A stretch of 43,748 nt of DNA from Balamuthia mandrillaris (lineage: Eukaryota > Discosea > Longamoebia > Balamuthiidae): assembly GCA_031835245.1 (NCBI GenBank), contig JAVKOQ010000398.1:1-43748 (forward strand), in the 5' to 3' direction. Under the pieces are notes generated by a model. That model was not told the origin of the DNA. It did no database searches and saw only the letters and a program-made list of their open reading frames with translations. Shown one piece after another: positions 1 to 10,474 of this stretch. Position numbers and translations under genes: made by a program. Position 1 is the stretch's first letter. The number at the start of each line of letters is the position of its first letter.

Positions 1-122
1 CTTTGTCTTTCTTTCTCTCTATCTCTCTCTCTCTCTCTCTCTCTGAACTTTCTGTGTTCGCTTCTTCTCTTTCGTTTCTTATGGGTGCTATATTGGTCTA
101 TATTGGTCTCTTAAAATAATAG

Positions 123-587
123 AGGTTTAATACCGGCAAAGGCGATAGCGATCCTATTATTATTGAGAAAGTGGGCAGCACCGAAGAAGATATAATACGG
201 TTCGTTGTTGTTTAAAACATGCTATGTTTGTGTTTCTTTTTCATTTTCTTGTTCTTCTTGTTGTTCTTCTTCTTTGTTGCTTGTGCGCGTTCTTGTTCAT
301 GTTCTTCTTTTTTCTTTTTCTTCTTCGTGTTCGTGTTCTTGTTCTCTTCTTGTTCTTGTTCTTCTTGTTCTTGTTCTTCTTCTTCTTCTTCTGTTCTTCT
401 TCTTCTTCTTTTCTTCTTTTTCTTGTACTTCTTCTTCTTCTACTTCTTCTTCTTCTTCTTGTTCTTTTCTTCTTTTCTTCTTCTTCTTGTTTTTTTCTTT
501 TCTTGTTCTTTTCTTCTTTTCTTCTTGTTCTTCTTCTTCTGCTTTTGGTCTTTCTCTTTCTCTTCCTCTTATTGTTTCTTGTTTCTC

Positions 588-633
<46 letters not shown>

Positions 634-2864
634 CATGTTCTTTTTCTTCCTTCTTTGCTGATCTCTTAAAACAAATGCTATCAGGTTGGTTTCACAATCG
701 TTTGAGTTTGACGGATACCGCTTCAGCAGCGGCATCGAGAAGAACCGCCGCATCTCCGATGGGACTCCCATCGGGAATGGCTCTCGCTTCTACATGAGAC
801 GTTTGGACGACAGCTTTCCAGACACGCAATTCGGACAAAAGGAGGAGACGGCCAATGGGCAAGTGCCTGTCTATGTGAATGCCCTTCTTTATGGTGATGA
901 GGTTTGTCTATTCTATTCTATTCTTTTCTATGTTTCGTGCTTTCTTTAACTCCCAACGCTTATAGTTGGACCTGCAATACTTCTTCTTCTATGCACACAA
1001 CGGGCCTTTGCTTCCTCGTCTCATCCCCACAGCGGGCGTGCATGAGGGCGACTGGGAGCACATCACCGTCCGCATCTCGGCCAGTACCGAGGCCATTCTG
1101 GCCATCTTCATGGACTCGCACGGTAATGAGGGAAGATGGTACACGGATGTGGCCAGCAGCAACTCCGCCTCTGCCAACGATGGTTACAAACTGACGAATG
1201 GAACGCATCCTATTGTCTACTCTTCCAAGTGTAGTCATGCTGTTAAACCGTATGTTAGTTTTTGTTTTGTTCGTTCTAGTTCTTCTTGTTCTTCTCCTTC
1301 ATTCTCTTCTTCTTATGCATCTTCTTCTTCTTGTTCTTCTTCTTCTTCTTCTTCTTCTTCTTCTTCCTTCTCGTTCTTCTGCTTCTCATTCTCCTTGTTC
1401 TTGTTCTTCTTTTCTTTCTCTCTTTTGTATGTCTGATTCTTGCTCTTATTTTTTGTTTAAACAACAGAAATGCGGGTCGTCACAAACGAGCCAAGTTTGG
1501 CAACTTCCAACTGGTCACTCCTATCGACGATGAGACCGACGACGCCGGCGTTCGCTGGCAAACCTGGAAGAAGATCGTGCTCCTCCGCCCCCGCGAAGAG
1601 GCGACCATCGAGGACTGTCCCTCCTTGTTGTGGCTTCGCTTCAACGGCGATTGGGGTAAGGTGAGGATGAAGAAGAACGCTGGAGGCACTTTCCTGGAGG
1701 GCAATGGACCCTATGGACCCGCCATGAAGAGGTTTTATACGATCAGGGAGCCGCGTATGACTCACGAGAACTGTATTCCCAGTCCTGCTGGTATATAACT
1801 GTCTCTGTTTTAGCGTTTTTTTGTTTCTTTCCAATGACTTTGTCTTGCGTATAGGCTCTGAGCACTCTGGACTGGAACCCGAAGAAGTGTGGAACTTTAA
1901 GGCCATCAATGGTAACAATTCCACATTCCCTCTCTCCCTTACTTTCTTGCTTAATCTGGTATAACATCTATTATTCAAACGACTATACGACAAACGAAAC
2001 TACAGAACGATGCTCAAACGTTTGGTTCAGCAACGAAGATGGAGTAGGAGGACTTTCGGTGCAGCTGGGCACCATATTTGTCAAGCTATGGGACGATCGA
2101 GGCACGGGCTCCATTCAGGACGGTTCGTTCTGGCGCCCGGTGCCTCCGCCCGGCTACTTCTTCTTGGGCGACGTTTGCCTCAACAACAAACGCAGCAACA
2201 GTTGGAACTGCAGCTGCGTTGTTGTTAGAGAGGAAGAAGGCAACAAAGGTACTCCTTTTTAACTTGCTTCTTTTTTTTTCTTTCTTCTTTTGTTAAATAG
2301 CATAACATCCTCTTCTGTAGAGCCTTTGTTGACAAAGCCGATAAGCTACAAGAAGGTGTGGGACAGCCGAGGCACAGGCACCAAATGCAGCATCAACAAG
2401 AAGAAAGGCATCTCCATTTGGGAGCCTCTTCCCCTGCCTGGCTACACGGCCGTCGGTCACATCATCTCTCAGTCAAAGGATGATAAGGCACCGCCTGCCG
2501 ATGCCGTTGATAGGTTCCGTTGCGTCCACAACTGTACGTTCTCCTCTCGTTCGCTTCTCTTTTTCTTTTTTGTTCTCCTCATATCGTTCTTCTTATTTGC
2601 ATACGCATAGCTTTGTTGGTGCCAGCAACATACAGGATGAAAGGCAAAAGAGCAGGGTGGTTGTGGTGCGACAAGGACAGCGGTGGCAGCTTCGGTCGGG
2701 TGAGCGTTTGGGCGGTGGGTGCTTACAGCGACAAGGCAACCGCCGCTTTGCCGGCCGGTACGTTCATCACGCACAACGACTATGGCGTTCCCGATCCTGC
2801 CTTGGCCTTTTGCTTTGGCGTGTCGTCTTCTGGTAGGCTTGCTTCTTCTTCCAAGGAGGAATAA
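123..2864 (+). CDS. Vps62-family (DUF946) protein, 5' end outside window
   Basis: Eight phase-consistent exons are visible: 123-199, 685-901, 966-1249, 1468-1790, 1855-1911, 2006-2248, 2321-2533 and 2611-2864, ending in TAA. Donors are mostly GTATGT, GTACGT or GTATAT type; introns are pyrimidine-rich. There is no ATG in the first visible exon, so the start lies upstream of base 1. The protein has the Vps62 family core HEGDWEHITVRI, then two copies of a VWDDRGTG/VWDSRGTG block, each followed by a W-x-P-x-P-x-x-GY stretch, which is the DUF946 repeat also seen near the C-terminus of Vps13-like proteins. Fungal Vps62 was found in a vacuolar protein-sorting screen; the biochemical role is poorly known. 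The exon at 123-199 is the least certain: it rests on phase agreement and an open frame only. Confidence 0.85.
200..684 (+). repeat. Intronic TTC/TC microsatellite tract
   Basis: First visible intron of the Vps62-like gene. It is almost wholly T and C on the sense strand, with runs of TTC, TTGTTC and a pure TC block near 580-627. Several open frames run through it in all frames, but they encode only poly-Ser/Leu/Phe and are low-complexity artefacts. Confidence 0.8.
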
Positions 2865-2998
2865 GAAGGAAGGAAAGAAAGATAGCAAGTATTTAAACTT
2901 GGCTTAAAACATAAATAAAAAAGGTTAAATGTATTTTGTTTAAAATAGTTATTCACATTTTTTTTTTTTGTTATGTTGCTCTCTCTTTTCCTCTTCAT

Positions 2999-5481
2999 TC
3001 AACAAGAGAAGAAGTTTGGAGAGAGAGGAAACATGGAGGGAGAAGCGGCTCCATAGGAGGCATCCATAAAGTGTGCTGAGGCGTCTTCATCGTCCCCCAA
3101 CGGTGCATCGTGCATCACAGGATATTCCTTCATCCAAGATGCAGAAGGGGCATCCGATGGTTGCTCTTTGGAGAAGTAGTTGTCTTTGTTGCCGAAAGAA
3201 GAGGAGGCAGCAGTTGAAGAGGAGGAGGAAGAGGAAGACAAAGGAGTGGAGCGGCAACTTTCTATAATGAGAACGGACCATTGAATGCCAGTCTCCCCCA
3301 AGAATCGTTGAAGCGAGATATCAAGGTTCAACTTGTTTTTCCCTGTTAAGTATATTTGTATTTGATGGTTAGAAGAGAAGATAAGAGAGAACAGAAGAGA
3401 AGAGGAACAGAAGAGAAGTGAAGCATATACCATTGAAAGAACGAGTGTTGACATTAAACTTGAGCAAATTGCCACGCGGCCTCTTGTAAAACTCCACATT
3501 GCCGAAGAAGAGTCGCCCATCCGACTTGGAAGTAAGGAAGAGGTCTCGGATGATGTCCGCTGGCTTGTCCATAAGTTGTTCCTGTTTGTTTTGTTTGTCT
3601 CAGTCAATAAAAACAGAACATAAATGCAAAGAGAGAAGACGCACAATCTTAATGCCAAACACAGCTCCGAAAGCTTTGTTAGACATAGCGATACGATTCT
3701 TCTGGGAGAACTCGTTGTGAATGATGAGAAACGGCTTGGAGGTGATGGTCTGTTGGTAGGTGGCCAACCAGGGTGGCAGCGGGTGTTTGTCTGAAGAGAT
3801 GCAACAATTCTCTGCTGCTGGAATGGAAGAGGAGGCAGATGCGGATGAAGAAGCAGATGACGAGGCGGAGGAGGGAAGAGATGAAGCGGATGGCGATGGA
3901 GCGGAAGAGTACGAAGGCATCGAAGCAGAGGAAGCGTATGAATAAGAAGGAGGGCAAGGCAGTCTTTTACGATAATTGGAAGAAGCATTGAAGAAAGAAG
4001 GAGCAGCAGCGTTGAAAACAGAGGAAGCAAAACCAGAGGAGCTCACGAACGAGGAAAATAAGTGGTCGTTCAGAGAGTTGTTGGTGTTAACACGGAACAG
4101 AGGGTGGTGGTGTTGATAAATGTTGCGGGCAAAAGCGACATTCACCGAAGGGCGAGAGATGACAGGAAGAAGATCTTCCTCTCTGCCTTCTTCCTCTTTT
4201 CTCTCCGTTTGTTCCAACTCGACTTCATCTTCGTTGTCGCTCTCGGAGAGAGGAATCACTTCAGAGGGAATGGAAGGAGGCGGCAACAGAGAGCTCTTCA
4301 GCTCTTGGATGTCCTTTTGGTTTTGCACGAGGAGCGCCCTAAGTTCGCTGAGCTCGTTCTTCATGCCCTCCATGCTTTCCTTCAACAGACCTTTGAACAT
4401 GCTTTGCAAGGAGTTCATCATCATCATCATGATTGGACCTCCTTGTAGCTCTGGGTGAGGAAAGTGTTGAGGTGGTGGATTGTGTTGAGTCGTTGAAAAG
4501 GACGAAGAATTGGTTCGTTCTCTTCTTCTCTTTCGTTCGCTTTCGGAGGACGTGTAGTCTTCTGCTTGGCTTTGTTGATATTGATGCTGCGCTTCCTCGG
4601 TTTGTTCTCCTTCCTCAAAGGAATGATACTGCGGAGAGGAAGAATGAGAGTCAACCAACGACGACGTCGAACAGCACGACGAAGACGGAGGGGACGAAGA
4701 AAAGAGGTGTTGCTCCTCTTCCTGTTGTTGCTGCTGCTGCTGTTGTTGCGATTCTCTTTGTGCAGCTTCATGGATTTGACCGAAGGAAAGAGCTGCAGGA
4801 GGACGAGGAGAGCGGGGAGACGTTGCAGCGGAGGAAGAGCCAGAAGCAGCCGCAGAGGAGGAGGGGGTCGGGTCATAAATAAATGCCGAGCGAGGAGAGA
4901 GCTCGCCCGCCTCATCCGGCACCGCCATCAGTGGTGCTGTTGCTGGAATAAAATGGGCGGAAGAAGAAGAGGCAGAGGAGGAAGGCGGGACCAATGGGTC
5001 GAAAGGAAGAGCGGTGGCAGCAGCAGTAGTGGTAGAAGGAGAAGGAATAAATGGGGTTGAATAAGAAGCTTGAGAAGAAACGGGTTGAGAGGGAGGTTTC
5101 AGGTTTTGACTGCCGCCATGAATAAAAAGAACGGGCGGAACTGCCGGCGAAGAGGAAGAGGAAGAAACAGAGCCAGAAGCACAGGTTGAGGGAGAGAAAG
5201 AAAAACTTGGCAGCGAACTGAAACTGTCAAGGGTATCGTCGATGAGGGCGGCAGGGCCGGTTCGTTTGCGGCCTCTCTTTTTGGCGACGGCGTCTCGACA
5301 CGTGGCCGCTCTTCCTGTTTTCACGCACCGTTTGCACGGTCGTTCTGTTTGTTTTGTTGGGAAAAGACGGAATACGAAGCTATAACGTCAATATAGGAAT
5401 TAAAAAAAAAAAGAAGAAAAAAAAAGGGTTACCATTGTTGCAAGCCGTGTGCGATTCTCGACAGTTGGAACAGGACACCAT
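2999..5481 (-). CDS. Zn2Cys6 transcription factor with PAS-like domain (ERT1/AcuK-like)
   Basis: Four exons: 5481-5433, 5344-3645, 3581-3431, 3342-2999 (747 residues, phases agree). Exons 1 and 2 join to give a zinc cluster at residues 4-32 with spacing C-x2-C-x6-C-x5-C-x2-C-x8-C, including CSNC, RPCKRC and the following basic KKRGRKR linker. A His sits between the second and third Cys, as in ERT1/AcuK/Rds2 proteins. The middle (about 40-540) is Ser/Pro/Gln-rich with acidic patches, a usual activation-type region. Residues about 560-665 form a PAS-like domain (FLIIHNEFS, NKAFGAVFG, FYKRPRG), again as in the ERT1 group. In fungi these factors control gluconeogenesis and the switch to non-fermentable carbon. 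A nuclear DNA-binding role is inferred; the target genes are unknown. The start is the ATG that opens the cluster exon. Confidence 0.85.
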
Positions 5482-6107
5482 GCTTGTGCTAGTTTTGTAG
5501 TGGCGTTACGCACGTCGTGTGCTGTTTATGTGGGTGTGCGAATGAAAAATAAACTTTTAAAAAAAACAAACAATATGTGTTGCATTACTCTGAGAGAATA
5601 ATAATTATTCTATAAAACTGAACCTTCATAAGGAACACCCCCACAGTAAAAGTGTCTGTCGATAAAACTGCTGCTTCCCTTTCATGCTCTGGCCGACTCT
5701 TGGCCCCTTTACGTTTCTTGTTGACTTCATTAAAGTTTAACTTTCCTTTTGGATTATCTTTAATATTTCTGTTGTTCTATAGCACCAATCCCCGCACCGC
5801 CTACCCGCCACGCTGCACTTCAAACATGGTTCAGCAGTATTTAACTTTTTAAATGTGGTTCTCCATAACCATAAGGAGAAGTTTTTTTTAAATTGTACAC
5901 GATCGCCTTTGCTAATAACACGCCAATGCATTACTTTCCCATGCTGTTCTTTTCTCTCTTGTTGGTTTTCTCGTCCTGCTGCTCAGCGGCAACGTAAGGC
6001 CGACCACGAAGAGGTCTTCCATTTGTCTTTCTCCTCTCTTTGTGTACCGGTGGAACTTTTTCTTGGAGCCTCAAGCACGTGGACATTATTGTTGCAATTT
6101 AGTGATA
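5482..6107. other. Intergenic region, no gene seen
   Basis: Divergent spacer between the zinc-cluster gene (-) and the F-box gene (+). It presumably holds both promoters. Open frames on both strands are short and AT-rich and show no family match I recognise. No TGTCGACA or TGACRTCA site is present, unlike several other spacers here. Confidence 0.5.
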
Positions 6108-7541
6108 ATGGTCGGATACAAGGAAGAAAAAAAAAACAAGAAGCCGTGCCTTGGACCTTGTAGTGGCGGAAAACAAAACGCTCTAATGGAAAAGCAAACA
6201 CACGAGACTCAGTCGACTGCTGCGCTCAGTATAGAAGACTTGCCGGAGGAGGTACTCTCCCAAATACTGGAGCAGCTTCCCGAGGAGAACGTGGCCCCAG
6301 CAGCCCTCACTTGCCGACGCTGGTTTGCGTGCAGCCCCCCTTCCTTGCGATCGGGACGGTTCTTTTTGCGGTGGGCTTGCTCCTCCGTGACCACGTTACA
6401 ATGGGCCAAAGCCAACGGCTGTCCTTGGAAGCCGGAGGTGTGTGCCATGGCTGCACGGCTGGGCCATTTGGAGGTGTTGCAGTGGGCCAGACAGAACGGC
6501 TGCCCCTGGAATGAAGAAACTTGCTCCAATGCTGCCTTGAACGGCCATCTAGAGGTGCTACAATGGGCCAGAGGGAACAAGTGCCGCTGGAACGAACGGA
6601 CTTCCATCAACGCTGCGATGAAGGGCCATTTTAAAGTCTTGCAATGGGCTAAAGAGCATGGCTGTCGTTGGAATGAAGAAACATGCATTCAAGCTGCCTT
6701 GAACGGTCATTGGGAGGTGGTGAGATGGCTGAAGGACGCTGGCTGCCCAAGTGGCGAACATACTTGTCACATGGCCGCAAAGCATGGCCGTTTGGACCTT
6801 TTGCAATGGGCGCGTGAGAATGGATGCAATTGGGACGAGATGACTGCCGCCTACGCTGCAAAGAAGGGTCACCTGGAGGCGTTGCAATGGCTGCTCATTA
6901 ACAACTGTCCTTGGGATGAACTGACCTGCGCCTTTGCAGCTAGGGGCGGACAATTGAAGGTCTTGCAATGGGCCAGAGCGAACGGCTGCCCATGGGATGA
7001 CCAGACTTGCATCTTTGCGGCCACAAAGGGCCACCTTAAAGTCTTGCAATGGGCCAGAGCAAAAGGATGCCCGTGGGACGATAGGATATGCACCTTTGCA
7101 GCTAAGAACGGGCACTTGGAGGTCTTGAAATGGGCTAGAGCCAATGGCTGCGATTGGAATTCATATGCCACAGCGAATGCTGCCTTGAACGGCCATCTGA
7201 ACGTGCTACAATGGCTCAAAGAGAACGGATGTTCTCTTGACTCTCCTATTTGCGACTATGCAGCCAAGAACGGGCATTTGGAGGTCTTGCAGTGGGCCAA
7301 AGCCAACGACATTTCTTTGGGCCTACGGCTCTGTGACATAGCTGCCAGGAACGGCCAACTGGCGGTTTTGCAATGGGCCAGAGCGAACGGCTGTCCATGG
7401 AGCCACAAAACTTTGGAATTTGCTAAACAGCGCAAACACTGGGAGGTGGCGCAATGGATCGAAGAGAACGGATGCCCTGAAAAACGGTTTGCAAGAGGAA
7501 AAAACGGCACAAATAAGAAAAGAGTTTATAGAAAAAAATAA
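6108..7541 (+). CDS. F-box protein with about 13 ankyrin-like 27-residue repeats
   Basis: Single exon, 477 residues from ATG 6108; a later in-frame ATG at 6186 is an equally possible start, since the residues between are basic and low-complexity. An F-box lies just after the N-terminus (LSIEDLPEEVLSQILEQLP ... CRRWF), which would bind Skp1 in an SCF ubiquitin ligase. The rest is about 13 repeats of 27 residues with the pattern HLEVLQWARxNGCPWdxxTCxxAAxxG, plus a partial fourteenth. These are divergent ankyrin-type repeats of the kind that are abundant in amoebae and in giant DNA viruses of amoebae; here they would recruit the substrate. The gene has no intron, while most neighbours have several. 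The product ends in a basic tail before TAA. The substrate is unknown. Confidence 0.85.
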   Translation: MVGYKEEKKNKKPCLGPCSGGKQNALMEKQTHETQSTAALSIEDLPEEVLSQILEQLPEENVAPAALTCRRWFACSPPSLRSGRFFLRWACSSVTTLQWAKANGCPWKPEVCAMAARLGHLEVLQWARQNGCPWNEETCSNAALNGHLEVLQWARGNKCRWNERTSINAAMKGHFKVLQWAKEHGCRWNEETCIQAALNGHWEVVRWLKDAGCPSGEHTCHMAAKHGRLDLLQWARENGCNWDEMTAAYAAKKGHLEALQWLLINNCPWDELTCAFAARGGQLKVLQWARANGCPWDDQTCIFAATKGHLKVLQWARAKGCPWDDRICTFAAKNGHLEVLKWARANGCDWNSYATANAALNGHLNVLQWLKENGCSLDSPICDYAAKNGHLEVLQWAKANDISLGLRLCDIAARNGQLAVLQWARANGCPWSHKTLEFAKQRKHWEVAQWIEENGCPEKRFARGKNGTNKKRVYRKK

Positions 7542-7568
7542 ACTTTGCGCCCTGTGTTGTTCAGCGCA

Positions 7569-7613
<45 letters not shown>

Positions 7614-8519
7614 CACTTCTCTTTGGCTTCATGTCATTCTTACTATTGTTCACCGATTCAATCTCCCGTTAACTTCTGTCATTCTCTCATGGATTGCTGT
7701 CTTAAGATCTCACCATGACGAGCAGTAATACCGGTTGCGCTACACAAGCTCTCCTCTAAGGAACGGAACTGTGGCAGGAGTGAAAGATAACAGCTGCATG
7801 ACCCCATCGGTGCTTGGATGGAAGGAAATTCCTATTACAACAAATTGTGGACACATCGCGAACAGCATTACAGTTCGCCCTTGTTGCGAAACATACCCCT
7901 TATAATTTTTTTCTTTTTTCTTTTTATTTTTTTTTCATTTATCAGTTGTTGTTCCTCTCGTTGAAATAAATGCACTCGCAACAATGTCCTGGTTTATACT
8001 CGCACAAACGATGTAATCTAGATGGTACTCGGTAAGTGTTTTTGCTCATTACATTCACTAAAAAGATGGTGCACCCTTAGGGAAAGTGTCGTTGACTTTT
8101 AAGCATCCGCGTACGCCTGTTTCACAAACGTCACTCCCAAATACAATTAATAACTGTATTTATGAATCAGTTCTAGAAAAAAATACTCTTTAGCTACGGA
8201 CATGGTCGGTGACTGGACGGTTTGTCCTTGTTGTGTGCCGAACAAACATACATACCGTAAGAGCTGAGGTATTGGAATTATTTCCATTTCAGAAACGGTA
8301 ACGTATCAAAACTTCGTTTTGAAGGAAAAGCTCCCGCATGCCCCACCCTTGTGCATATTATTTTTGTTGAAGTAAAATTCTGAAGTTTCCCGCACGATGT
8401 CGACAAATACCTGAAATTCTCGAAATTCTCTGATGTCGACAGATGCCTAAAATAACTCAGATGACATCAGCCAAACGTCGTCAAATATTTAAAATTCCAA
8501 GAAAAACATAAAAAAAAAG
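7542..8519. other. Intergenic region with TC repeat and promoter sites
   Basis: Holds a (TC)20 microsatellite at about 7572-7611 just after the F-box gene stop. The last 130 bases carry two TGTCGACA palindromes and one TGACATCA site in front of the acetyltransferase start. I see no gene in 7620-8390. Confidence 0.6.
8398..8469 (+). promoter_or_regulatory. Two TGTCGACA palindromes and a TGACATCA site
   Basis: TGTCGACA at 8398-8405 and 8434-8441, 36 bases apart and each preceded by GA and followed by an ATxCCTxAAAT block, so they look like a diverged tandem repeat. TGACATCA lies at 8462-8469, 51-58 bases before ATG 8520. The placement matches the site set in front of ALKBH6. Function is inferred from position only. 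Confidence 0.45.
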
Positions 8520-10375
8520 ATGAAGAGGGAGGAGAGAAGAAGAAGAGGAGGAACGCTTCGAGCGGTCGTTTTGCCGGAGCTGCTGCGAGAGAAGGGATGG
8601 TCTCGCCAAGAGGTGGTGAAGCAAAGCGGCTACGTCATGTGGCGAGCTTTCAGTGCTGATCAACAGTAACTCATCTTGATTACTTTTTTTCTCACTACTT
8701 TTTCGCTACTCATAAAAAAAAATCAACCACCCAAAACAAAAGGGCGAGTGGATTCTTTCAAGATTTAGCAGACCGACAGATCTGCGATCAAATCGTAGAG
8801 GACGCTTTCAACGATGGCGTGGCGGTCTTGTGCGAGGGAGAAGGAGAAGAAAAGAATTCGGTGGAGGAGCAGCTTGTTGCGGTGAACTTTATTAGCCCGT
8901 TGGACGACGGCGTGCAGACCATTGGCCCTGTCTCAGTGTTGCCCGAGTGCCAAGGACGGTAGGAGCGAAACACCTTTCTCTCTTGTCAACACTTCTCTCT
9001 CACTCTCACTCACTATCTCTTTTTTCATCTTTCCGTTTCTTTTGTTTCTCTCTCTCTCTCTCTCTCTCACCACACTCTCTTTGCTTCTCTCTTTTTCTCT
9101 CTTCTCTCTGCTGCCCCTATCCTCTACGCTTTCATTGGATGTGCTTCTAGCGGTGCTGGTCGGTTGCTGATGGAGGCCATTATCCAACAAGCCCATCCAC
9201 AAACCAAATCTCTTCGGTACCATCCGTTGTCCCTGATTGTTCTTCTACTTGTGTTATGCTCTCAAGTTCCTCGTTATAGTCCACTCGTTACTACTCGCGT
9301 TTACTTCAGCTCACTTTTTCCAACAAATACAAAACGAACACAAACACAAAAGCTTAGTAGTGGACTCGCATAAACTTTCTGCCCTTTCCTTGTATGCCTC
9401 TTTTGGCTTTGATGTGAAGGAGGCGATGGCCTTGATGCAGGTCACTTCTCTGCCAACAGAAAACGTGAACCCTCCTCCTACCGTTCGCATTCGACGGTTA
9501 ACTAGGGAGGACATTCCTTCCTGCGAGAGATTGGCAAAAGAGACTCTTGGTCATACCCTTGTGCTCCTCTTTCTCTCTTCATTCTTTCATTTCTCGCATC
9601 TAGTTCTCTCGTTCTCTTTACTCTTCTCTTTCTTTTCACTCTCTACTTTCCTGCTGACTATTATACTTTAAATATATGTCTCTCAACAGGCGTTAACAGA
9701 GGTTGCGATCTTAGAGAACTCTTAAGTTGGTACGAGAAAGGGATTAATCTATCCGTTCAGCTATATGTTCTTGAAGTCCTTCAAAATGAAGTAGAAGAAG
9801 AACAATCGTCAACTTGGCAAGTGGAAGGATGCATGACTGGCTTCGATGTGATGAGTTGGAGCATCGCACAAACGGAGGAACAATGGGAATGGCTCTTGCT
9901 CCACGCATTGAAGGAAGAATTTGAGCAAAGACGAAAACTGAGTGAAGAGAGGGAAGCGAGAGAGCCGTCAACGACAACAACAGGGGAAGGAGAAGATTCT
10001 TCTTCTTCGTTGTTGATGACAGGAGAGAAATTATTTGTGCACGTTCCCAAGATCCAACACCCACAACTCTTTCGGCGGTAACTTATCGTTCCTCTTTTTT
10101 ACCTTACAGTTCTTTTTTTTCTCTCCTCTCTTCTCTCTTTTATTTTCGTTATCTGCTCGTTGCATTTCTCTCTTTCTCTCCCTCTCTCTCTCTCTTTCTC
10201 TCTTTCTGGCTTTCTCTTCTTTTCGGTTTGTTCCGTTTGTAAGTAGCTAACTGGGAACCGTTACAGATGCCTTGATTGGGGATGGAAGCTAACTAGGAAC
10301 GAGGAGCTCATGGTCCGTGGCGAATACAGCCCTCCAGTAAAGGGCCGCATCTACTTCCCTTCTATCATTTATTGA
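8520..10375 (+). CDS. Tandem GNAT N-acetyltransferase
   Basis: Six exons: 8520-8665, 8743-8958, 9151-9216, 9353-9549, 9690-10077, 10267-10375 (373 residues, all phases agree). The first GNAT half has the acetyl-CoA motif A as VLPECQGRGAGRLLMEAII, followed by SHKLSALSLYASFGF, the usual motif B helix-strand with the Y-x-x-x-GF signature. A second, more divergent GNAT half starts near VRIRRLTREDIPSCERL and ends in the YSPPVKGRIYFPSIIY tail found in double-GNAT proteins. The second half lacks a clear motif A and may be catalytically dead. The substrate cannot be told from sequence. The start is the first ATG in frame, 58 bases or less downstream of a TGACATCA site. Confidence 0.85.
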
Positions 10376-10474
10376 ACCATCCAACGAATAAGGTCGTTGC
10401 ATCTCTTACTTCTCTCTCTCTCTCTCTCTCTCTCGATGAAGGCTGAGAAGAACAGAAAACAAGCGTTTAGGGGG
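10376..10474. repeat. TC microsatellite between convergent genes
   Basis: A 99-base spacer between the stops of the GNAT gene (+) and the dioxygenase gene (-). It holds a TC run at about 10411-10434 and leaves room only for two short 3' UTRs, which probably overlap. Confidence 0.6.

Noticed and set aside
205-797. Long open frames on both strands
   Set aside because: They are poly-Ser/Leu/Phe or Arg/Lys/Glu translations of an intronic microsatellite; splice phase shows this is an intron of the Vps62-like gene.
6209-7510. Long minus-strand frames opposite the F-box gene
   Set aside because: They are shadows caused by the repeated codons on the plus strand and match no family.
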